From assembly GCA_022376925.1 (NCBI GenBank), contig JAIOJX010000004.1, positions 178,899,501 to 178,963,500 on the forward strand: DNA of 64,000 nucleotides, written 5' to 3'. Below the pieces are notes generated by a model that was not told where the DNA came from, did not search any database, and was given only the letters and a program-made list of their open reading frames with translations. Position numbers and translations under genes: made by a program. Shown here piece after piece: positions 46,249 through 55,179 of this stretch; position 1 is the first letter of the stretch; each line of letters opens with the position of its first letter. This DNA comes from Tragulus kanchil. Lineage: Eukaryota > Chordata > Mammalia > Artiodactyla > Tragulidae.

Positions 46249-47298
46249 TTATCTTAAGATCTGCACAAAGAGACACGCGGTGTAGATATACAGAAGAACC
46301 ATGAGAATGCAGGTGGCCTTGACCTGCTGTGCGAGGGCCTGCCTGGGGGAAGACCGGGAAACTGTCTGGCTTGTCTTGCTGCTGCGGAACCTGGTGCTGA
46401 TGGGAGCCTTGCTGCCCCCCAGACCGCTGCCTCCTTCTCCCTCACTGGCATCCTTGTTCCCAACCTCCAGGTGCAGGATGATGGGGGCCAGCACGAGCCT
46501 GCTCAGGGTGGCCGGGTCAGGCCCAGGGAAGCGCTGACTGAAAGGAATAGTGGTCGTTGGAAGGCCGGTGGTGACTGCATCCAGGTCTTTGGAGGGTGCC
46601 TCGCACAGCCTGGCCCATCCCAGGGACCGCAGGCCCCTGCCCCACCTGTGCCTGGCCCCCTGTCGCATGGCCACCCACAGCCTGTCCAGGCAGCGGAGCA
46701 GCAGGGACGCCGCAGTCTGCTGCAGCACAGCTCGCAGCAGCAGCTCCAAGGCCTTGCTGTTCTCGTGGTGGAAGTCGGCCAAGTTGCAGTAGGCCCACTG
46801 GGCCACGGAGAGCAGGGCCATGTGGGCATTCCATCGCAGGTGCCGCCGGAGCCACGGGATGCAGCAGCAGGTTCCGAGCCTCTTCAGAGCAGCCAGCAGC
46901 TGAAGACCCCAGCCCCACCCGATGGTTAGCAGCTGCCACAAGGCCTGTTGGACAGGCAGCAGCACCTCCACGCACAGCGTCTTGGCCAGGAGGAACCCCC
47001 TGGTTACTTGCAGACTGCTACCCCACAGGAGGCAGAGGCCCAGCATGGAGACAGAAAGGCAGTAGGAAGCCACGTCTGACACAGCCACCTGCAGGCCCAG
47101 CAGTGGTCCGTAGAATCTCACAAGGCCAGGCCCGCACAAGAAGAGGAGCAGGAGCTGCCGGGGGCCTCTGGTCAGCCCCCTCCCATTCTGTGGGGCATCA
47201 CCATGGCAGTGGGTGGCAGAGGGGCAGGGAGGGGGGCCTTCATGGCCCAGATGCTCTGTGCCCAGCCTCCTGCTCCAGGGGCATGGGGCTGCACTCAT
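46249..47298 (-). CDS. Unrecognised Leu-rich membrane protein frame (copy with stop)
   Basis: Minus-strand open frame from ATG at 47298-47296 to TAA at 46251-46249, 349 codons and no intron apparent. I do not recognise the family. Visible features are a Pro/Arg/His-rich N-terminus (about residues 1-45), then several hydrophobic stretches (LLLLFLCGPGLVRFYGPLLG, then a segment rich in Leu, Val and Ser around residues 65-130), a basic Trp-containing loop (CIPWLRRHLRWNAHMALLS), an amphipathic Leu-rich stretch, a Ser/Gly-rich acidic region (about 270-320) and a hydrophobic C-terminal segment (CILMVLLYIYTACLFVQIL). It looks like a multi-pass membrane protein. The start context has G at -3. The composition is more protein-like than that of overlapping frames on the other strand, but GC richness could also create such a frame. 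Upstream the frame stays open to a stop near 48484 only by way of the duplicate copy, so an additional 5' exon is possible. Confidence 0.5.
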   Translation of the reverse strand: MSAAPCPWSRRLGTEHLGHEGPPPCPSATHCHGDAPQNGRGLTRGPRQLLLLFLCGPGLVRFYGPLLGLQVAVSDVASYCLSVSMLGLCLLWGSSLQVTRGFLLAKTLCVEVLLPVQQALWQLLTIGWGWGLQLLAALKRLGTCCCIPWLRRHLRWNAHMALLSVAQWAYCNLADFHHENSKALELLLRAVLQQTAASLLLRCLDRLWVAMRQGARHRWGRGLRSLGWARLCEAPSKDLDAVTTGLPTTTIPFSQRFPGPDPATLSRLVLAPIILHLEVGNKDASEGEGGSGLGGSKAPISTRFRSSKTSQTVSRSSPRQALAQQVKATCILMVLLYIYTACLFVQILR

Positions 47299-48446
47299 GC
47301 CACAAGTTCGTATTAACTGACCCTCTGGCCCAAATACCCAGTCAGCTGAGCCTTTTTGTGCACAAAGAGACACGGTGTAGATATACAGAAGAACCATGAG
47401 AATGCAGGTGGCCTTGACCTGCTGTGCGAGGGCCTGCCTGGGGGAAGACCGGGAAACTGTCTGGCTTGTCTTGCTGCTGCGGAACCTGGTGCTGATGGGA
47501 GCCTTGCTGCCCCCCAGACCGCTGCCTCCTTCTCCCTCACTGGCATCCTTGTTCCCAACCTCCAGGTGCAGGATGATGGGGGCCAGCACGAGCCTGCTCA
47601 GGGTGGCCGGGTCAGGCCCAGGGAAGCGCTGACTGAAAGGAATAGTGGTCGTTGGAAGGCCGGTGGTGACTGCATCCAGGTCTTTGGAGGGTGCCTCGCA
47701 CAGCCTGGCCCATCCCAGGGACCGCAGGCCCCTGCCCCACCTGTGCCTGGCCCCCTGTCGCATGGCCACCCACAGCCTGTCCAGGCAGCGGAGCAGCAGG
47801 GACGCCGCAGTCTGCTGCAGCACAGCTCGCAGCAGCAGCTCCAAGGCCTTGCTGTTCTCGTGGTGGAAGTCGGCCAAGTTGCAGTAGGCCCACTGGGCCA
47901 CGGAGAGCAGGGCCATGTGGGCATTCCATCGCAGGTGCCGCCGGAGCCACGGGATGCAGCAGCAGGTTCCGAGCCTCTTCAGAGCAGCCAGCAGCTGAAG
48001 ACCCCAGCCCCACCCGATGGTTAGCAGCTGCCACAAGGCCTGTTGGACAGGCAGCAGCACCTCCACGCACAGCGTCTTGGCCAGGAGGAACCCCCTGGTT
48101 ACTTGCAGACTGCTACCCCACAGGAGGCAGAGGCCCAGCATGGAGACAGAAAGGCAGTAGGAAGCCACGTCTGACACAGCCACCTGCAGGCCCAGCAGTG
48201 GTCCGTAGAATCTCACAAGGCCAGGCCCGCACAAGAAGAGGAGCAGGAGCTGCCGGGGGCCTCTGGTCAGCCCCCTCCCATTCTGTGGGGCATCACCATG
48301 GCAGTGGGTGGCAGAGGGGCAGGGAGGGGGGCCTTCATGGCCCAGATGCTCTGTGCCCAGCCTCCTGCTCCAGGGGCATGGGGCTGCACTCATGCCACAA
48401 GTTCGTATTAACTGACCCTCTGGCCCAAATACCCAGTCAGCTGAGC
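46260..48446 (+). repeat. Tandem duplication D15 (46260-47351 / 47355-48446)
   Basis: Direct copies offset 1095 bp, which is 365 codons, so the minus-strand frame runs through both. The copies differ by a CG dinucleotide at 46276/47370 and otherwise appear the same. Confidence 0.95.
47352..48393 (-). CDS. Duplicate of the unrecognised membrane protein frame
   Basis: Same reading frame as 46249-47298, with ATG at 48393-48391. It has no stop of its own: past the last shared codon (YIYT) the frame shifts by the 2-bp difference into a few other residues and then enters the next copy in frame. The conceptual product is therefore a two-copy protein of over 700 residues, which I regard as an artefact of the tandem overlap. 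The frame also extends 5' of the ATG to about 48483, beginning without an ATG, which might be part of a preceding exon. Confidence 0.42.
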
Positions 48447-48754
48447 CAGGTGGTTGTGCAACAATCAATGACAGCACAAAAGATCAGGTTGTGAGTGCCG
48501 GTCAGAGAGGAAGCATTGTTGCCTCGATGGGCAAGGGAGGCAGCCTTTGAAGCTGTGAGGTTTAGTTGGGGCCGCTGTGTGCACGGCCGCATCTGCCAGA
48601 TGTGAGCCTGAGCCTTCTCCAAGCTAGACCCCATTGTCTCAGCCCCGACAAGGCTCGCCGTCTAGGAAGAGAGACGGACACTGAAACACACTCATGGCAA
48701 AGCTGCCTCACTCGGCTCCTCTCTTCTCTCTTGCTCTTACGCCCCACCCACCAT

Positions 48755-48876
48755 CTTTTTTTTTTGCCACGAAGCATGGCTTACAGGATCTTAGTTCCCC
48801 AACCCGGGACTGAACCTGGGGCCCTCGAAGTAAGAGAGCTGTGTCCTAACCACTAGACAACCAGGGAATTCCCCTA
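48755..48876 (-). mobile_element. tRNA-derived SINE fragment, antisense
   Basis: T-run, then 'ttagttccccaacccgggac' and 'aaccactagacaaccaggga': reversed SINE head. Confidence 0.78.
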
Positions 48877-49655
48877 TGCTTCTCCATTCTGCTCTTCAGG
48901 TCCCCCTAACCTCCTGCTGCCATGGCTAGTCCACACCTTGGGCTTTACCTAGCAGCAGAGAACAACGGCCCTTCAGTGATTTTAGAAAAGCCCTGGAACC
49001 TTTCCCTTTCCTACCTTGAAGTTCCATTTTGAAAGAAGAACATCAACAGAGGACCATAGATAAGTAAAGTCAATTCATTTCTTTCCAGACTCTGAATTTT
49101 ATCTTTGAATTAAATCAGTAATCAGGCATCAGATAATGCAACACTTGTGTTTTGGCCTTTTGCAAAATTCTCAGCATGTCACCCAGAATCCATTGGTCTG
49201 CATCAGATGTGCTCAACCATCATGTGTTCACTGAGGGGTGATGTTCAGGGTGTCACTAGCTGTACCCCATTTTGATGTCTTTAGGTGAACCCCATCCTCC
49301 CAAGACATTTCTTTAAAGCCTTATAATTCCAGGCAAGTGGATTCCTTTGGCCACTGCTTTGTGTTTACCATATGGATGTTGTGAATCATGTTACTAATCA
49401 TATTTATCTTTCTTACTTGGCTGGGCAAAGGCTTGAAGCCAAATGGGAGGACTACTCTGGCACAAACAGCGGTCTATAATGTGTGTTTCGGGAATGATCC
49501 TGAAACTGAGCAGGGGCCTGTGGGGCTCCCGGGTATGGCGGTCTTTCTGTTGCTCGTTTGTTGTATGCGAGACTCCAGCTTCCGTGACCTTCCCTGAGTT
49601 CCAAAGGGCAGATTAGAGCAGTTGCTAATCAAGAGAGGTACACCAAGAAACTGCC
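48877..49655. other. Intergenic stretch without recognised gene
   Basis: AT-moderate sequence. I cannot name a repeat or a gene here. It may be part of the LTR-like element whose end is seen at about 50240-50420. Confidence 0.35.
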
Positions 49656-50190
49656 TGAGGCAAGATTAAAGGGACTGTCCAGTGGTTAAGACTCTGCCCT
49701 GAAATGCAGGAGACAGGGCTTCCCTGGTGGTCCAGTGGGTAAGGACACCGCCTTGCAGTGCAAGGGGCGCCGGTTTGATCCCTGGCCTGGGAAGATGCCA
49801 CGTGCCGCGGAACGACTGGACCAATGTGTCCAATTACCAAGCCAGAGCTCCAGAGCACATGCGCCCAGAGCCGGCGCTCTGCGACAACAGACGCCACCGT
49901 GATGGGAGGCCCACACGGGCCAAAGAACAAAGATGGATGAAAATAGACAAATGAAAGACCCACCTGCTCCCCTCCCTCCCCAACCCACCTCCCCAAAATA
50001 AATAAATAAATAAATCTTTAAAAAAAAAGAAATGCAGGAGACAGAGGCTCTATCTCTGGTCCAGGAACTAGGCTCCCACGTGCCGCAAAGCAACTAAACC
50101 TCTGTGATGCAACTACTGAGCCACACACTCTAGAGCTGGGGGATGCCAGAACTAAGATCCAAGGCAGCCAGATAAGTACAGAAAAGTGTA
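49656..50190 (+). mobile_element. Nested SINE pair
   Basis: An older tRNA-derived SINE (49656-49716 and 50029-50190) is split by a younger full-length one at 49717-50028. A perfect 16-bp direct repeat GAAATGCAGGAGACAG at 49701-49716 and 50029-50044 marks the younger insertion. The younger SINE has a long (AAAT)n tail and the older one ends in an AAAAT-type run at 50195-50213. Confidence 0.93.
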
Positions 50191-50239
50191 AAATAAAATA
50201 AAATAAAATAAAGGAATCAGAGAAACTCATCAGAGATCC

Positions 50240-50420
50240 TGCATACATCCTAATCTTGTCAAGAATCCTACCCTTAATCTGTTGCCATGAAACTCCTCAC
50301 CAAATTCCCAAGCTTCTGCCTTTGCCTGGCAAAGCAATAAAGCTGTTCTTTCCTGCTTCACCCAAAACTGTTTCCATGAGTCGACTCTGTACCGGTGTAC
50401 ACTGAGCTTTGGACATAATC
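50240..50420 (+). mobile_element. LTR-like fragment
   Basis: 'ggcaaagcaataaagctgtt' is a polyadenylation-signal context typical of LTR R regions, followed by 'gactctgtaccggtgtacac'. The family is not recognised and there are no internal retroviral genes. Confidence 0.4.
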
Positions 50421-50917
50421 CCTCTCTGGCTTCATATTATTTCCCTTCTCTCATGCCCTTACTTTTTTCTTGTCGATTTGCATAATCTTGCTGTGTAGCC
50501 CTAGACATGTTCTTGGAAGAAGAGATGTCATAGTTATCCCCCTAAATGATTCCAAACCTACATATGGAAATGAATCTATCCTTTGTGAAAGTAACACTAT
50601 CTATCCGATATTCCAAAATGAACATCTTAACTCCTGCCATCTTTGCTTCCTTCGCCAGGCCCCTCACACAAATACTGACTCATAATTCTCCCCTCTCTGG
50701 AGGACCTCCAGGAGTAACGTGCCTGAGGATGCAGGAGACCGGCAGCACGAGCTGAGGGATCCCCTTTACCCCTGAGGAGCAACAAAGTAAAATAAAATCC
50801 CCCAAATGACATTTGACAAGATTAAATCCCACTTGGAAAACCAAACACATATCAAGAACTGCTGTCCGCAGACCCGCCGAGTAAAAGGAGGGAGCTAGGC
50901 AGTGCGCCCCAAGAGTC

Positions 50918-52229
50918 ATGGTCCACCTGCTCGCCTCCGAAGTGCGGCAGCTGCTCCATAAGTTCGTGGTCATCCTAGGGGCCTCGGTCCAGAGGGCTGT
51001 GTACAAGGATCTGGTGCTCCCGCTGCAGAAGGACTGCCTCCTCACACTCAGCCAGCTCAAGACCAGGGGTGAGCACACTTTCAAACGCTGGTGCATGGCG
51101 CCCGCAGGGCCACATGCACAACGGTGTCCACTACCGCGAGGTGCGCCAGTTCTGCTCGGGCCAGCACCTGGTGCGCGTCTACTTTGTGACTACCTTGAGG
51201 ACATCCTGGAGGAGCTGCAGTCTGGCGAGCGCCACCCAGACCTGGTCATAATGAGCTCTTGCCTCTGGGACATCACCTGGTACAGGAAGGACTCCTGGCC
51301 TCGTTACCTGCAGAACCTGAAGAGCCTGTTTGGGCGCCTGAGCGAGGTGCTGCCCAAGTCATGCCTTCTGGTTTGGAACACGGCCATGCCCGCGGGTGAC
51401 AAAAGCATCAGCCCCTTCATCCCACCAAAGCTCCGGTCCGCATCCTCCCGCGGGAAGTTCAAGGGGATCGAAGCCAACTTCCACAGCTCTGCCAGGGCCC
51501 AAAAGCACGGTTCTGATGTGCTGGGCTTGCACTTTCACTTCCGCTGCTACACGCGGAAGCATGGGCACACAGACGGGGTGCACTGGGACCAATGCGCATG
51601 CACACCGCCACCTCTCCCAGCTCCTGCTGGCCCACGTGGCTGACGCCTAGGGGGTGGAGCTGCGGGCAAGCGGATCACAAGATGGCGCTGGGAGGGGAGG
51701 GCCTGCCTGGGAACTTGAAAGGCCTCCCCCAGCCTGCAGAGGTCAGCGGGCCATCCCTCCACCCAGCCCCTTGCCTTGCCGCAGGCGCTGCCCCCTGCTT
51801 CCCACACCATCTCCCCACCCACCCCCGCTCCCACCCCTGTCCCCTCCACCTCCTCCCATCCCCTTCCACTAGGTGATGCCCTCATTCCCATTCTGTCCAC
51901 AGGATGCCAATTTTCCGTCAGACCATCCTTTCCAATCAGATCAATTCTCCTTAAACGATTTCCATTCAGATGCGCCCCCATCTACCCAAACAGAATTTGC
52001 TGGCCAAAGTGACCTTCTGTTTGGTCCCCAGCTACCTATGCCCCGCTTCCCCCTGCCCTATTATCAGCAGTGGGTCCCAGGGGTCCATAGGGGTTTTCCC
52101 AGGTATCATCCCCATAGCCCCTACCTGCACGGGAAAAAGCGGTCTAGACCGTCCAAGGGAAGGGCCCAGACTATCCAGAGCCAAGGCCTCAATAGACTGA
52201 CTCGGGCCTTCTTTCTTCTTAGCACATAG
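50918..52229 (+). pseudogene. PCED1B-like processed pseudogene (FAM113 family), copy 1
   Basis: The plus strand encodes, without introns, a PC-esterase (GDSL/SGNH-like) protein of the PCED1 family, closest to what I know of PCED1[14 protein letters not shown] near 50918, [15 protein letters not shown], then [34 protein letters not shown], and a Pro-rich C-terminus with [13 protein letters not shown] and RGFPRYHP. Family members have GDS at the nucleophile motif; here it reads GAS. At least two frameshifts flank the region 51070-51190 ([20 protein letters not shown] is in another frame). A further frameshift comes after GVHWDQ near 51590, and a stop follows AHVADA at 51649-51651. Intronless structure plus these breaks indicate a dead retrocopy. 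An A-rich tract near 52441-52456 could be the remnant of the poly(A) tail. Confidence 0.85.
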
Positions 52230-52447
52230 ACTGAACAGATCATCCAACTCTACCCAAACAGACTGACCTTGTTTGCGGAAGCCTTTGGTCCATTACTGTT
52301 ATCAATAATGGCAAGAAAGATCAGCCTGGCACATGTATGTTGGCTATGGCCTCTTCTCCTACTCAGGTGGGAGCCAGGCATCATTCTTGCCTCCCCCACT
52401 CCCTAGTCTCCTCGTAAATATAAAATTAAAAGGTCATTTCATAAAAA

Positions 52448-52527
52448 GAAAAAGTGAAGGCAGGAGGAGAAGGGACGACAGAGGACATCACTGGTTCAAT
52501 GGACATGAGTTTGAGCAGGTTCTGGGG
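52448..52527 (+). mobile_element. BovB 3' fragment
   Basis: 'gacgacagaggacatcactg' with 'caatggacatgagtttgagc' is a short BovB 3' piece with an internal deletion. A longer copy lies at about 53557-53730. Confidence 0.75.
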
Positions 52528-52586
52528 GGGCAAGGGGCCGCTGCCTAGCGAAGCATGGCAACAGACGGGTCGCACTGGGACCAAAT

Positions 52587-53339
52587 GCTCTGCCAGGGCC
52601 CAAAAGCACGGTTCTGATGTGCTGGGCTTGCACTTTCACTTCCGCTGCTACGCGGAAGCATGGGCACACAGATGGCGTGCACTGGGACCAACGCGCACAT
52701 CGCCACCTCTCCCAGCTCCTGCTGGCCCACGTGGCTGACGCCTGGGGGGTGGAGCTGCCCCAGCGCGACCCCGTGGGCAAGTGGATCACGGATGGCCCTG
52801 GGAGGGGAGGCCTTGACCGGGAACTTGAGAGGCCACCCCCAGCCTGCAGAGATCCGCAGGCCATCCCTCCACCCAGCCCCTTGCCTTGCCGCAGGCGCTA
52901 CCCCCTGCTTCCCACGCCATCTCCCCACCCACCCCCGCTCCCACTCCTGCCCCTTCCACATCCTCCCATCCCCTTCCACCAGGTGATGCCCCCATTCCCA
53001 TTCTGTCCGCAGGACGCCTATTTTCCTTCAGACCATCCTTTCCAATCAGATCAATTCTCCTTAAACAATTTCCATTCAGGTGCCCCTGAATATACCCAAA
53101 CAGAATTTGCTGGCCAAGGTGACCTTCTGTTTGGTCCCCAGCCACCTACGCCCCACTTACCACTACCCTATTATCAGCAGTGTGCCCCTGTGGTCCATAG
53201 GGGTTTTCCCAGGTATCATCCCCGTGGCCCCTACATGCCCTGGAAAAAGCGGTCTAGAATGTCCAAGAGAAGGGCCCAGACTATCCAGAGCCAAGGCCTC
53301 AATAGACTGACTCGGGCCTTCTTTCTTCTTAGCACATAG
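52587..53339 (+). pseudogene. PCED1B-like pseudogene, C-terminal copy 2
   Basis: Second copy of the C-terminal half, starting at the LHFHFRCY region. An open frame of about 240 codons runs to TAG at 53337-53339. It keeps [20 protein letters not shown] and continues through the Pro-rich tail and [20 protein letters not shown] to the same end as copy 1. The stop and deletion of copy 1 are absent here, so this version is closer to an intact PCED1B. It lacks the N-terminal half with the nucleophile motif. Either a different allele or paralogue was joined here, or the tandem copy is old and real. Confidence 0.78.
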
Positions 53340-53881
53340 ACTGAACAGATCATCCAACTCTACCCAAACAGACTGACCTTGTTTGCGGAAGCCTTTGGTC
53401 CATTACTGTTATCAATAATGGCAAGAAAGATCAGCCTGGCACATGTATGTTGGCTATGGCCTCTTCTCCTACTCAGGTGGGAGCCAGGCATCATTCTTGC
53501 CTCCCCCACTCCCTAGTCTCCTCGTAAATATAAAATTAAAAGGTCATTTCATAAAAAAAGAAAAAGTGAAGGCAGGAGGAGAAGGGGACGACAGAGGACA
53601 TCACTGGTTCAATGGACATGAGTTTGAGCAGGTTCTGGGAGAGGGAGAAGGACAGGGAAGCCTTGTGTGCTGAATCCACGCGATAGCATTGCCGGATACA
53701 ACTGAGCACCTGAAGGACAACTAGACGCATGTAAAAGGGGACATATACATGAAATAATGTACTTAGAGTTACCTGTGATTATAAGTGATTCATTTGTAAA
53801 AATCATTACCTAGAAATGATTTACTCGTTAAACTAAATTACTCCCTGTTAGCATTGATTATTCCCTGTTACTCTTGACTGA

Positions 53882-54487
53882 ATGTAACCTGTACTGATAA
53901 AGGAAAAAAAGAGCAGGCTACCCTGACTGCACTGACTCCATCTTGAGGAAGAGGACTCCATCTTACACTTTCAGTCAACTCTGGACTGTGTTTGGACTCA
54001 GTGTAGCCACAGAGATGAGAAATTAACTGTCACCTAGGCCTCCGGGGCTGGTAAGAACCTGACCAGGAAGACCTCGTACCCAAGCCTCCCCTCGGCCATA
54101 GAAATGAAATACCCGTCACAAGATAAATTGCCATTTGTGATCTTAGTTAATCAGTTCTTGTTGTAGACAAGCTAAGCGATATGCTTAGGTGATTTTCGAT
54201 TGTACCATTGTGGTTGCAACCAAATCATCCTCTTTTTCTTAACCTCTCCTAGGCAACCTTAAAAGTTGGGGATGTGGGTTTGTGCACGTAGACTTTAGGT
54301 ATAAACGTTAACCACAAGTTTTGCTTGGGGTCCTTGGCTAAATGGAGGCCTTGGACCCACCGGTGTAATAAATGCCCTCGCAGGAAACCTTGTTCCCTAT
54401 GGGTGGTTGCTGGCGCCAGCCTAATAAACCTCTTTTCCATCCACCACGAGCGGAGTTGGGTGCTTCACTGAGCATGCCTCATAACAC
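53882..54487 (+). mobile_element. Probable solo LTR of an endogenous retrovirus
   Basis: The stretch begins TGTAACC and ends CATAACA. It contains two polyadenylation-type signals ('taataaatgccctcgc' near 54364 and 'ctaataaacctctt' near 54420) and a U5-like end. No viral genes are present. The boundaries and family are uncertain, and I found no clean target-site repeat. Confidence 0.48.
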
Positions 54488-54734
54488 ACACAACTGGAAG
54501 GACTGAGTTGTTCTGTTGCTATACTCTTTATTGGACAGAGGGAATTCCTTTTAGTGGGATGGTTTGTCTAGGACCATTGCTTGTTAAATCTTTTTCAATC
54601 CTCATCACAATTTTAAACAGTCTTATTTGGCCTGGGATGGTACCTGTCTTATTCCCTTCCATATTCCTGCAAATGTGTAAACTCAGACTCGGACTTGAAC
54701 CCACAGTCTTTTAACTAATATCACATACCTTGTT

Positions 54735-55170
54735 TCAGGACTTAATGACGCTCAGGTTCTTGACGTCTCATCATAGAAAGAAAGAATTCAGTGAGAGATA
54801 AAGTGATACGTAAGACAAGGATTTATTCAGGGAGAAACACAGTCCACGGTCAGAGTGTGGGCCACCTCAGAAGGTGAGGGTGGCCTCGAAATACGGCATG
54901 GAACAATTCTCCCACTCATTAACCTATACAGTTACCCGGCCCATGAGTGGGAGGGTTATTTGAAGTATTTGGGGGTAGAGGTGGAGATTTCAGGAATTGG
55001 GCCACTGCCCCACTTTTTGGTCTTCAATGGTCAGCCTTGGAACTGACATGGAGCTGGTGGGCGTGCCACTTAGCTTGCTGATGTGTTATGATGAGCATAG
55101 ACCAATGCTCAAGGTTTAGTGGACGTCGACTCATCTGCCATCTTGGACCAGTTTGGTGCTAACCTGTTTT
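54735..55170 (-). mobile_element. Probable LTR, antisense
   Basis: 'gaaagaaagaattcagtgag' and 'acaaggatttattcagggag' followed by 'aaacacagtccac' resemble reversed LTR sequence of ruminant endogenous retroviruses. No internal genes. Confidence 0.45.
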
Positions 55171-55179
55171 TGCTGTGTC

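Larger units (their letters stand above)
51486..53639 (+). repeat. Tandem duplication D16, diverged (51486-52527 / 52587-53639)
   Basis: Direct copies offset about 1100 bp, but unlike the other duplications they show many substitutions and indels over the coding part (about 51550-52190 against 52650-53300), while about 250 bp after that are the same. The 60 bp between the copies fits neither. Confidence 0.88.

Noticed and set aside
47691..48494. 267-codon plus-strand frame opposite the membrane protein frame
   Set aside because: Ala/Pro/Arg-rich low-complexity shadow of the minus-strand frame.
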